DNA of 64,000 bases, from the NCBI GenBank assembly GCA_948099385.1, contig CANUEZ040000028.1, positions 4,813,501 to 4,877,500 on the forward strand. The letters are read 5' to 3'. Origin of the DNA: Fasciola hepatica. Its lineage: Eukaryota > Platyhelminthes > Trematoda > Plagiorchiida > Fasciolidae. The position numbers and the translations under genes are program-made. The notes below the pieces were generated by a model, which saw nothing but the letters and a program-made list of their open reading frames with translations, did not search any database and was not told the DNA's origin. Each line of letters begins with the position of its first letter. Position 1 is the first letter of the stretch. Of this stretch, positions 54,001 through 64,000 are shown piece by piece.

Positions 54001-57000
54001 GCTGCGGGAATATGGGCAAAACAGCCATGTTTAATAATTGATATTGGGATTTGCACTGTATAGGATGGAGTAAGAAAAGTGGTTGCAGCCGAGGTCATCT
54101 ACTGAAAATGCTACACTGGACAATGAGATGCTGCCAGGCAAGCTTGTGAACACAAGCCAAAACAACCATAGTTTACCACATACGGAAAGTCCCCAAGTGA
54201 CTGACAACCATTGTCCGCGTATTTCGATTATGGTGAACTTCTATATCGGTTATGATAAAGTTTTACTAACAGCAAAACAGGTGTAAATTTTGATAAGACG
54301 ACAACATAAATGTTGGAAGGTATCACGAAGCGGATACTCTATGTGTATGCATGAAGAAAATTTCTACAAAAAACATTATATTTCACATTCAGCTTTGCAA
54401 GATTTTCAAAATGACAGTAACAGGACGCCAGTCAAAGCGAAAAAAATCGAAAAGACCAGTTGTGAAGAAAAAAAAAGGGACACACATGGGTGCACAATGC
54501 CCATGAACATAGCACAAAATAAAGCACTCACTGATCAAATTTGAGTGTTGTAGATTCAATGAATCCAGTGATTTCAGATTCCAGCACTAAAGGCTTACTC
54601 ACACCTTTGAAACCAGATACGGAGTTCAGAAATTCAGCGCAAACAATCTCATCCTGAGCTTGTATCCCCGATCCTCTCTGAACAAACTATGGCCTTTTAA
54701 GGTTCCGATTCCAAATCGATGTAAAGCAAATTTTTTCAAGAGGAAGATAGCAACGATACGAAGTGAAAAGATAATTCGATGTGTTCCACAAATCTTGGGC
54801 CATGAGGTATCAAGTCCACTAAGACCTGTGGCGAAGTAGGTAGCCTACATACTTGAATGTATGCTCACCGCACAACATGTGCAAATCGGAAGATATTAGG
54901 GAAAAAGCAAACTATCCTAGCTGGAAGACTCGAATTTGTTGACACATTTTGTTTATCACGGTGAAACCCCCACGGCGTGTACAATCATCAAAATTATTCC
55001 TCCAGCCATGTTAACCACCTGATGTTGTGGTTTTCTGATTTTCTCAAAGATATTCAAAATATACTTCATTTACTTTGTTTTCCATGGCATGTCTAACAGA
55101 AGTTCTCTGTTTTTTTAAGTAGCATTCTTGATACTATATAAACGTGCGATCAGTTATGCGAACAACTGTTGCGCGTTATATCATGTACCAACAATTTCGT
55201 TGGATTTCCTTGTGAGAATAGTGACAAAGTAGAGAAACGGCTGCATTTGTCAAGCGCACATATAATTTATTTCACTCTAGACATGAGAAAACACTTTTAG
55301 CTTTCCTATGAAAATGACTTGATTTCATCAAGTGTCGTCTAGAGCATCCACTACTTTATCAATAGTCTTATTGATCTATACAGTTTCATTCTTGCTTATC
55401 AATAAAAAATTGTGAAAATCAACTTTTCACTCCTTCAGGCCCGGCAGCAAGAACAGGTAAGCCTTGTTTGAAAACATTGCCTTCCATCATCGGGATGGTC
55501 GGAATACTGATCTCTAAGTAGCATATATGAGATTTTAATAAAAAATCACTTCCCTCAAAAGTCAAAACACAAGGTATCAACGCGTCAAAATGGATTACGG
55601 GACCCTCAGTAATATCATTACCTAACCATAGATCTACCTCAACAAAAGTAGGTGAATACTTACAGTACTACGACAAGTAATGCAAAATCATTTTCCAAAA
55701 CGTTCATCACATATTCCGAAAACCACGCCGTCCGTGAATAACTGAAACACTTTTGAAACGTAATCGATAGTATTACCTGTATTTCTGCTTTTGGTTTACC
55801 TCAGGGAGTTAAGTGAACTTCACATTTCATGTCTGGATGCCACAAAGGTTTGGCCAACTTATAAATGAAGCAGAGTTACGTAGATTTGGAACCCAAATAA
55901 ATCCTGAAAAATGAGCATCTCTTTCTTAGTATTTTTAAAAAAATCTACAAGTGGGCCAGCTTCAGGTTTTCTAACCTTACCTGAGTGTATTACTTTAATA
56001 TTATCATTCCTTCCAAAACTACGTCAATAAAAAACCGAGGATTATTTGACATAATTTGAATACTGTTATGAGGCTTTCCATGTACAGCTGAATAGGACCG
56101 GACTGGTGGGCTGGTAGGAAGTTCATTCGCGCGATTGGTACTAACACGCCAATCAGCAATCAACCATATAATGCCCAGACGTCTGCAACAAATGCATCTC
56201 TGAGCAAGTTCATATGGATTGTGGAATTTCAATTAAAATTAGGAAAAACGAATCTATGAAATATTAAGTCAAATGGAAAGGCGTTACTTCAAAAGATGGA
56301 GGACCCCTTGTGGAGTGAATTGTTCAGTTAACATTATAGGATGTAACAAAACAACAGCTTGGTGATTCCTCGCGTTGGTTGACCAACTGACGACAAATTC
56401 TCGTCTACTGATTCCTCCGGTAAATGAGACGTCTGAAAACCCACTCGGAAACCGAAAGCGATTACCGAGTTGTTTTCTTAACCATCAACATAACCTTGAA
56501 ATTTATTGTTTCACTATCCTGATAAGAGGTAATATATGACGAAATGATTCGGAATAAACTGAGCCACATATTAATGAACCAATATAGTGAGGTTGAGTAA
56601 AACTCCGTTTCACGTGCCTTCAAACAGTAGTAAGTCAAATCACTCATTGTTTGTGAGAATTATGTAGAGCAGTAAAGGCCCCCAAATTAATATTATCATT
56701 CATATTGGTGTATCTCGGAACAGAAGGAAAGTCACCACTGTGTCATGATTACTTTTACCCTATGGAGCACAATGAACTTTGAAGGAACTAATTTTTGCGC
56801 GAAATTGATAGTACTACTGCTCCTCATCCCAACTTTGAAAACTTCCGGTTCCCGTATCATCATTTGTGTCAAATATTGGTTCTTTCGCTGAATTTACCGT
56901 AAGAATGTTTACTTCTTGATTCTTTCTCCACCTTGCACCTTTGATATTCCCAGTTAGATTACTTTCAAACTAAGCATACAAGTCCATCGGACTTAAACAT

Positions 57001-57727
57001 TATCCAGTGTTCAAACGTAAACATCGAAATAATCCTGTTCGAATTCTATTCAGAAGAATTTCTATTCGAAACGGTGTCTGAGGAAATTTCAGTTTCGCTA
57101 TAACTGCGTTCCTTCCAAACATGACGAAGTAAACGCACCTGAGAACACGACTCTAACTCTGAAGTTCTCGAATGATTAAGAGTGTTTGAAAATCTAGTAT
57201 GTTGGATTATCTAAAAGGTACACTATCAGCGTTTCAAAATAATACGAAACTGGGAAAGCTTCAGTTTCAAGATACATTTGCAGTCACAGTGTAAGCAACA
57301 TACCAAATGCTCGTCGATACAAAAACTCAATGGATCGTTTTTTAACAACACATAACTTATCGCGCGTGAACTATCCTACCAGGATGCAGCACGTAAAACA
57401 ATGGCATGTTTCGTGGATGTATTTGGACAAAATTGTGTAAACTTTTAGAACTTGCTTTCATGAAATAATAATGTTGTCCTTGTTGTCATCGATTCACAGG
57501 TATGCCTGGTTCATGTAAGTGATTACTTAGAGTTCTGAGAGACATTTCGATGAAGATGTTCACCACTTGCGATTTGAACAATGGCGACATATGAGAGCTA
57601 TCCGTCTGCAAAGTGTTCGTTTTGGTTTGAGGGACCGGGATGAGGATACAACGAACACATGATATTGCATGAAAAATGTCTGACAGTTATTTCTGTTTTT
57701 CAGTATTTTTTTCTCTCTGGAGTATAA
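46237..57727 (+). CDS. Diverged micro-exon gene F
   Basis: Proposed exons: a block ending at 46245, 47616-47645 (VCHIYGIGHH), possibly 51226-51240 (CINEF), possibly 53254-53270 (17 nt), 55439-55456 (ARQQEQ), 57501-57515 (VCLVH) and 57704-57727 (YFFLSGV, TAA). The order of 30, 18 and 15 nt followed by a short terminal exon matches copies B to E. The introns hold an antisense RTE-like relic and no alignable B to E intron sequence, so this is an older paralogue. The exons at 47616, 55439 and 57501 have the best splice signals; the 15-nt and 17-nt ones are uncertain. The 17-nt exon would break the frame if used. Confidence 0.5.
46246..47615 (+). other. Intron of gene F with a dispersed repeat
   Basis: 46866-47075 resembles 870-1072 near the left end of the window. 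No domain was recognised. Confidence 0.4.
47616..47645 (+). CDS. 30-nt micro-exon VCHIYGIGHH, gene F
   Basis: Acceptor gaacaaatcacag, donor gtgagt. Ten codons in phase 0, ending ...CATCAC before the donor, much as LYRTHVLEAH ends in GCTCAC. It is in the same place in the series. Confidence 0.6.
47740..50150 (-). mobile_element. RTE/SR2-like LINE relic
   Basis: Minus strand, several frames. From 49728 comes KDWISATTLHL, then MAEEMMTASRTGDSGKLLKL (49536 down) and ESILRDVAGQVTSEQ with LLNRP. This is the linker that joins endonuclease to RT in RTE-clade elements, where the block usually ends in a fQ-LfNRP motif. Further on, 49005-48730 codes FCFIDFWAIFDPGT, equivalent to the RT motif A block FxDFxAAFD, and DGFPTKF. 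The catalytic box appears as FVDDVVFLGD at 48550-48561 and downstream. The assignment below 48300 is uncertain. Frame breaks are numerous. It is inactive and antisense to gene F. Confidence 0.7.
50151..51225. other. Intron of gene F, no gene
   Basis: Contains a (TA)n-rich array at 51022-51078. The block at about 50690-51020 is more GC-rich and is probably an old repeat. No domain was recognised. Confidence 0.4.
51022..51078. repeat. (TA)n-rich array
   Basis: About 57 bp of imperfect TA repeat with single-base interruptions. Confidence 0.9.
51226..51240 (+). CDS. Possible 15-nt micro-exon CINEF, gene F
   Basis: TGCATAAATGAATTC between acceptor ttttttgcacgcaaatcacaatag and donor gtgagc. The length is right and the phase 0 frame is open, but I find no clear homologue in other copies. 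Confidence 0.3.
51241..53253 (+). other. Intron of gene F
   Basis: No transposon domain and no supported exon. At about 51705-51720 there is a weak B-box-like GGGCTTGAACTAGCC. Open frames reach 99 codons but lack any recognisable motif. Confidence 0.4.
53254..53270 (+). CDS. Possible 17-nt micro-exon, gene F
   Basis: AACCTTGGTCTGCCACG lies between a very strong acceptor (gcaatttttttgcag) and the consensus donor gtaagt. The splice signals are among the best in the window, but 17 nt is not a multiple of three. It could be an 18-nt exon that lost a base, a chance match, or an exon used in a frame-shifting splice form. Confidence 0.35.
53271..55438 (+). other. Intron of gene F
   Basis: No recognised domain. 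GTGTAAAT after AAACAG at about 54281 is a weak donor without a good acceptor partner. Confidence 0.4.
55439..55456 (+). CDS. 18-nt micro-exon ARQQEQ, gene F
   Basis: GCCCGGCAGCAAGAACAG lies between a strong acceptor (cttttcactccttcag) and the donor gtaagc. Six codons in phase 0. The QQ is shared with CDQQAE and HLQQLN, and the length and phase are the same. One of the best-supported exons here. Confidence 0.75.
55457..57500 (+). other. Intron of gene F
   Basis: The minus frame 56232-55990 (CICCRRLGIIWLIADWRVST) has repeat-like character, but I could not assign it to a family. No exon is supported. Confidence 0.4.
57501..57515 (+). CDS. 15-nt micro-exon VCLVH, gene F
   Basis: GTATGCCTGGTTCAT lies between acceptor ttgttgtcatcgattcacag and donor gtaagt. 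Five codons in phase 0. It shares its VC start with VCHIYGIGHH and sits in the place of TYLNM/AYFSK. Confidence 0.65.
57704..57727 (+). CDS. Possible terminal exon YFFLSGV, gene F
   Basis: Very strong acceptor (cagttatttctgtttttcag), 188 nt after the VCLVH donor. Phase 0 gives seven residues, then TAA. Unlike the other terminal exons it does not start with Gly. Confidence 0.4.
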   Translation, partial: YFFLSGV

Positions 57728-59122
57728 CCACCGATCGGGGTTGACAGGCATCGATTTGTGGGCATGTATTTTCGCAGGTTTGGTTTGCAGAGCATCAAAC
57801 TATGCGAAACGTTGGTCGGAACAATACGTGTTTCTAAAAAAAACAGTTTTGTTAGAAATATTTCCTCTGGCTTAATGTCCTTTTGGCCCCACTTTTCAGA
57901 CTCAGACCTCAAGTCATCCGACCTAACCTGAGCACCCAGAAGTACCCGGACTCGAGTTTCAATCTCGTTAGAGCTAGCTCCTCAATGCAGCATATCTCGA
58001 GCCACACCCAGGATGGAAACCCGGAAACTTTCATCTTGAGGCCGTGTGTTACCATTGCGCCACCATGCTCTTGTCTTGGTTGGTCCGAATCAACGTGCTA
58101 CGTTCGTTGAGATGTCGTCCTCTATGATAACCAGCAACTTCCCATGGCTTCGAGGGAAGGCACGGACTTTATACCTCTAACTCCATGTGAATGCCTCCCA
58201 ACAAGTCTGGTGTTCTCCATAGCACGAACCATTAGGCCCATACTTGCGACAGTAAGCTAAACAAAAAATCATAAATCCCACGAAATACTCGCACGTCATT
58301 GTGAGATATATATAAATATCAAAAGCGAAGCAGTGGTAATATATACGGCTTCGAGGTGAAAATTTCCGAGTCTCAACCATGGGTATGGCGGAGGATATGC
58401 ATCATTGATGAGCTGGCTCGAACAAGAGCAAAACTCAAGTTTGGGCACTTTCGAGAGCAGATTGGTCGGATGACCTGAAGCTTGAGCTTGAAAGGTGGGG
58501 TTCAAAGGATAGTCAGCCAAACAAAGTAACATCAATCTCACTCACTACACGCTAGTAATGGTAAGATATATACAGTTATCAGAAAAGTTGCTGGTTGGTT
58601 GTTGTTTTGGATAACGCGGATAAAATCGCCTTAAAAAAGGTGACCGACATCTGTTTACCGACAAAACCGACAAAACTGTTTCACGGACATTATCATACAA
58701 TGCAACATTTGAGAACAGAGGGCGCTGAGCTAAATATTCAGGCGATTGAAATACATGCGCATGATGACGTAAACGTTTAAGAACCGGTTCAGTTAACTGT
58801 TTTCGTTTCTGTTTACTCTGTGACTACTTTACTTTTATTTTCTGAAAATGAAATATCCCTTCCAGTAAAATAAACACTCGTGCTATAAGCTTGCATCGGG
58901 ACGGTCACATCATACTCAGCTCGTATTCCACATTCAGGTCGTTGCGTTCGCAAAACAGAAGCGTGTTCTGTGTTATCAGACTAACTGAAGACATTAGATC
59001 TATTTCACAGTTCATGCTCATCGACTCACATCGTAAATCATGGACCAACACATTACGTGAACAATTCTGTTACACAGTGATTATTATAGCTTAATCCACA
59101 TAATATCTTCATTATCTCACAG
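57728..59122. other. Spacer with a dispersed repeat
   Basis: 57890-58200 is more GC-rich and resembles repeat DNA. No domain was recognised. GTAAGAT after GCTAGTAATG at 58560 is a possible donor placed about 560 bp before the micro-exon at 59123, similar to the exon-1 to micro-exon spacing in copies C and D, but its sequence is not related to their exon-1 block. Confidence 0.35.
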
Positions 59123-59137
59123 ATGCTCAAATCTCAC
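59123..59137 (+). CDS. 15-nt micro-exon MLKSH, gene G
   Basis: ATGCTCAAATCTCAC lies between acceptor cttcattatctcacag and donor gtgagt. Nearly identical to 63582-63596 (GTGCCCAAATCTCAC) and similar to the last half of LYRTHVLEAH (VLEAH). It would begin a further gene copy; its partners were not found. Confidence 0.6.
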
Positions 59138-62100
59138 GTGAGTTCAGAATGAAAGTTTTGTCAATCACCATGTCACCAGTAAATGAGCCAAATGATATTC
59201 CGTGGACATTTTCAAAATCCCAATTTAAGCAATGTGTGCGCCACAAGAGTGAGCGGGAACTGGTAGATATTTATATTAAAAAATCCAAATCATAGTCGGC
59301 GGAAAGGAAACATTTACAAACTTTCTACTACTGTGAAAGCGCCCTGCCATCAAACTTAATTACCGTCCTGACAACAAAATAAGAAATAGGGTTGAAAACC
59401 ACTTATGATGGCACAACTTCCTTAGGGTTTTCCTTCCCCTAACGCTCAAGCTTGGAAGTACATAATGAAAAGATTTTGGGGAACACCTGCACAGTTAACT
59501 GACCGAAATCGAGTAGTTTGGTCAATATCAAAGCCCAAGTCTTCCAGGCAGTACATCTTATCTTAATTCACCCACATCTTCTCAAAAACAGCACTTACAA
59601 TAAAAGCCACTTCATTGGGCTTTAGCTGTTAATCCGAACCTACTCGGAATCCTCTTGAAATTGTTAATGATTCAATTGAATTGATTGAATACTCACCTGA
59701 AGGTAAACGTTCAAGGGAGCTTACTTCTTTTAACCGGTTGCACCAGAAGTTTAAACCCACTCGGTCAAGCAAGTAATACAAAAGGTGGACAGTGGTTTGA
59801 ACAATTGACTTACAAAGAGAGAAACTTGCTGTGTAGCATATTATGAAGCCTTTGCATCAAGTCCAATTTTTCCAGAAACATTTTTGGAGCAAAGTCCTAT
59901 CACTGGTTCATATCTTACTGCTCCTAGTCATGTTGATGAGGAACAAAACAGCAATTTGAGTCAGATATCTATTTAAAATTAAGAAAAATAACGACTGTTG
60001 TGGTCTGATGGGCTAGATATTTCACAAGAGAGTGACATTAGTTCCCATCCAACGATGGACTAGATGATGAAAGGCATCGGCATGGGAAGCCTCGTTTTTC
60101 CATTAAAGTGAGGGGTCTCCTCATGTTAGTTAGAAGTTTCTGGCAACACGGTTTCCTAATGACAACCTGTTTATCATTTGTGGTGCCAAAATTTAATTTG
60201 AGGGTGGTAGTAGAGAGACCACGATAAACATAAACCGAAAAAATGGTTGGCTAATTCTTTCGAGTTACTTATAATTTTCAGCAATCTCTTCCCCTATGAC
60301 ATTTGCACAAAATCTGGAAGTGTATCCAGGTGTAGGAAGGTGTTTCAGCCGTCACTGTCGCCGAACTGTGTTGAGTTCGTGGTATGTCGTATAAACGAGG
60401 TACCATACAAAGCAACACAATGGCTTTTTGCCAACCCACAAATATCAGTAATTTGCCGACGGCTGGCTGATTCGAATGAACTGGTACTGAAGAAGACTGT
60501 CATCATTTAGCTTGGCGTTGACTAATAACCGCTTATTTAATAACTAAATACACAATGGCAGACCACTGCTTGTGAACACAGACGACTCTACCGATAGATT
60601 TTGAGTGCTTCAAACATTTGTGCAAATAGTCTTGACTCATTATGACACCTGTTGCACCTATTTTCATATTTTGAACATACAAGACCTAGTTTAACAAACT
60701 GAAGGAACAAACTCAATGGTATTAGAAAACTGTACATTACCTGGCCTAGGGAACGTCGCAAACTATTCAGGAAGATGGTCCTTTGCACTGATGAGTGATC
60801 TGATCACATATAACACTGGCCTGATTACGTCAGTTATTTATTCAATTCTATTTTGCACAATCAGATAGACTGAAGACATCTAATCCGTGGCATGGATACT
60901 GCACATTCATTCACATAATAAAAGCACGGACTACCACAAATCGTGGACACTTCCGATAAATTGAGATGAACGTAGCCTTACTCACATAATTTCTGTGATA
61001 ATTCGCTGCTGAACCAATTTCAGTCATTCATTTAAGCATAGCCCAAAAAAGTTTCCGTTAGCCGTTTCACCGGTTCATTAGATAAGTGATTCTCAGTGAG
61101 TGCTGGACGAACTCCGACTCGCACATTTTCTGTATCACGATAGTCAGACAAGAATGACATTCCCACGCCCAACCTATGAGGCATAAATCCAAGTTGAGTT
61201 TTCTCGAACAATGCCAAAGTGTTACCATTTTTTGCCTTTCTTATTCTCAAGGTGTATTAGGTATGCTAAGTTGATTATATGGATTAATAAGAACTCCTCG
61301 GTGGATATGCATCACGTTTCCCCTTTCATTTTTTAATTCCATCAAAAATACATCTAAAACTGCAGAAGCCCCTCTGAATCTCGAGGATGAACGTATGCAA
61401 TACATACGGAATCGCGAAACTAGTAAGCAAATCATTATTTATTCATTCATCTAGATCAATCCAAAAATAGGGTTAACTTTGAGACTCTAACAAAAAAACC
61501 GATAACGTACCACAAGTATGAGGTTGAATGCCTTTTGGTAAGGGCGTACTACCACTTTAAAATGCTAAATTCGTTTCTTTAAATTCCGCTCTTTTGAAAA
61601 TGGTTTTAGTTATACTACCAACACACGAGATAATCAGCGTCAGGAATGCATCTCCATTTTTCCTCTACGCAGTCTCTTCGTGCACGGTGCCTGTCGATAG
61701 CTAGCCCCAACAAAATGCGGACAAAAGCAAAGATACTTAAGTGCAAACAAATCGGATCAGTGAACATTTGTCTTACACGTGACTGAACACGAAACAAGTC
61801 TATGGTGTAGTGGTGAGTAAGGTGGATTGAAGCAGCCGATTCCACTCGTTATGTAAAGGAATCTGTGAATTAGGTGGGCAAATGGAGTATCAGAAACAAA
61901 GGATTCATGTGCAATACATAGCACACTTTCACCAATCGGAAACAAAGGTTCTGTGATAAGAGATGACCACAAACTTTGTCCTCATGGTTCCTAAACGGTA
62001 TTGGACTACTATGATACTCATATGAGACCGTTCTTAAAGAAACGAAATACATAGCTACTGAACATATCTCAGACAGTATACATTTCGTGAAATAATTTAT

Positions 62101-63566
62101 TTTGTAGGTGTAAAATGTTTCATTCATCGATAAAAATTGAATTCCTAATTACGTGTCATTTTTGTCGAGGTAACTGCCAATATAGGGTGCGCGGTATTAT
62201 TGTTATAGTCGAGCATAGATGATTATTTTTGCACTCCTTTGGATTGATATTTCTGTTGTGAGTGTTTATCGACTGAGAAAGTTGAACAGAATGAAGGTAT
62301 CGGCTAAGAACCCATTTCAAGAAAAAGATTGACTTATTGCTTTAACTCAAACACAACTATGATTTATCAGAATGAGTTACTATTCGTCGCTTGCAGCTGA
62401 AATCTTGTTTATTGCCTCATACAAAAGGCATCCATAATTTGAACATTTATCATTCATACTGATACAAATATTCTTATCAAACCTCACCGGGTATGGAGGG
62501 TTCGGGTGCTGGGACGCCACTTGGGAGTAGTCCGCAGATTTCGCGAAACCCCTCCTCATTACTATATCAAACAAATAGAAGTTACTGAATATCAGTTCAA
62601 ATCAGTCATGCTGTACTCGGATCCCTGTCCAAGTGAACAAAAGTGACGAATGCAAATGAGGTCGATGTTGGATTTCGGTTTGATCAAGCCATACATTGAC
62701 GGAAATTTAAGTGTTCAGTGATGCGTCTATAACTCAGTCAGTATAATCAAGTACGAGTCTGCCTTAAGTCCGACGATATGAATAGAAAATTAGCAAAATA
62801 TTCTAGGTATCATCAACTAACCTTTCTTGCTGACAGTAAGGAATGACAGTGGTCAAAAATGAACCTGCTGAATAGTGAACTAGATGATCGTGAAAGAATT
62901 GGGATACTATGCCCGTATACTGATGCTCGATTTTATGTAGTAGAAATCAGATAGATGCAATGAAGCTATGAATAGACTTGATGATACCACTTACCGTATA
63001 TAATACCCAAACTCTACGTGCTACCTTCTTAGACATATTTCGTGTTGTTTGATGCTGCTTTCTTCATTTCATCAGATTTGAAATGGCTTCGCAGTTACCC
63101 ATTGCGAGGCTTTTGTCGTTGGCTTTTAACTTCATTCTCGTTCGGCCTGCATTCAATTTCTTCTTGTATTTTAACGTTCGTTTTCACTTTAGTCCACATT
63201 TTATAAATTTCATATTGATCGGAGTTTGTTCAAATCAGTGCAGAACGGCACCGCGTGATCCAGAATTCCACTTATCTAGCTTCTAAATTCCGTTCCGTTT
63301 CATGTATATACATTTTAGTAGAAGAAGGCATTCCTATACTGCAGAACGCTGTCTGAAAATAATAGGTCTACCCAAGTTTGTCTGATGAATTATTGCCCAG
63401 AAGTGATTTGATGCAAAAAACAGCGACTAGCTCTGGCGAATGTGTTTCTTTGGCAGTCACAAGTTTAACACAAAAATAGCCCAATTCAGTTCACACTCGT
63501 AGATAAGTGGTTTGGAATATAAAACCTACGATGAATGAAGGCTTTTCCTAAATCCACAATCTATAG
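59138..63566. other. Long stretch without a supported gene
   Basis: Candidate acceptor cttataattttcag at about 60284 is followed by a 48-nt interval to a weak donor (gtgtag). Phase 0 has a stop, so I leave it out. The 87-codon frame at 60247-60510 is open across this site but has no known motif. No retroelement domain was recognised. Confidence 0.35.
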
Positions 63567-63596
63567 GTGGACCAGATTTAGGTGCCCAAATCTCAC
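63567..63596 (+). pseudogene. Decayed micro-exon, gene G or neighbour
   Basis: After acceptor cacaatctatag (as for LYRTHVLEAH) there are 30 nt ending GTGCCCAAATCTCAC. Codon 5 is TAG, and the donor is TTGAGT instead of GTGAGT. Alternatively ...GATTTAG acts as an acceptor, leaving a 15-nt exon VPKSH, the sister of MLKSH at 59123; the donor is broken in either reading. Confidence 0.6.
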
Positions 63597-64000
63597 TTGA
63601 GTGTTGCACCTAACTGTGTATAACTTACACTTCCTGTGGCTTTTCTGTGACTGACTCGTAGTCATGTGTCGTTCGGACACCTTTTCGATTAGAATGTATA
63701 CGAAGGGTGAACTAGCACTGGATGCTTCTTTGTATGAAACAGGTAAACTGGAATGGTGGAACAGAAAGTTGTTTAGAACTACATGTTTTCATAATTTGAA
63801 AATAATAAATTATCATCAATGCGCCGTCGGTACAGAGGAACCTGAGCTATGCGATGGGCCCGGTGGTTTTCGATCATTTCCAGAAAAATATCTCCTAGTG
63901 TAGGAGCTGCGGGCTCCCAGTGGCCTCACAAGTGATCTGGCAGTACGCCATTATTCAAGCTCAAAAAGGATATTTTTTGTGCATAATAAGATAAGGTCCC
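63597..64000. other. Right edge, no gene supported
   Basis: A 79-codon frame (63664-63903) has no recognisable motif and no homologous block elsewhere in the window. Confidence 0.35.

Noticed and set aside
60247..60510. 87-codon frame with a good internal acceptor
   Set aside because: No recognisable domain. The 48-nt candidate exon has a stop in phase 0 and a weak donor.

Overview
The window reads as nuclear DNA of a trematode, most likely a schistosome or close relative. It is AT-rich and has no long host open reading frames. It is full of degenerate non-LTR retrotransposons (CR1-like and RTE/SR2-like), Penelope-like elements (PLEs), long (TA)n arrays and recent tandem duplications. Nearly every open frame above 60 codons is a retroelement relic, a translated simple repeat, or a chance frame copied by the duplications.

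The signal that does look like host coding sequence is a set of very small plus-strand exons of 15, 18 and 30 nt. Each lies between an AG acceptor and a GTRAG donor, and each length is a multiple of three. This is the architecture of the micro-exon genes (MEGs) known from schistosomes. I read a repeated series: a 30-nt exon (LYRTHVLEAH), a 30-nt exon (LTETQLLNAQ), an 18-nt exon of the form xxQQxx, a 15-nt exon (TYLNM/AYFSK), then a short terminal exon beginning with GGN. The leader (signal peptide) exon was not identified. I did not recognise a named MEG family.

Layout. 1-565: intron of copy A, whose exon LYRTHVLEAH would lie just upstream of the window. 566-10440: a different right half with a CR1-like LINE relic (1562-3780, minus), an 18-nt exon (CDQQAE, 5118), a 15-nt exon (VIQYY, 9641) and a terminal exon (9704). 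10470-21690: copy B, with an antisense CR1-like LINE and an antisense PLE in its introns. 21690-29630: copy C. 29640-38240: copy D. 38320-45480: copy E, older and more diverged, with a whole PLE inserted after its first micro-exon. 46100-57730: a further diverged gene (exons at 47616, 55439, 57501, 57704) carrying an antisense RTE-like relic. 59123 and 63567-63596: more micro-exon-like sequences, the last one decayed. The first micro-exons of B, C, D and E are spaced 11.3, 8.0 and 8.6 kb apart, and most of the difference is retroelement deletion.

Copies B, C and D share a CAA-to-TAA change in the 18-nt exon. Copy B has also lost a splice donor, and copy D has a 1-nt deletion in its terminal exon. 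Copy E reads through. So the array seems to have amplified a truncated form, while E and the flanking diverged genes keep the longer one. All recognised retroelement coding sequence lies antisense to the micro-exons. All splice calls were made by eye and need transcript support.
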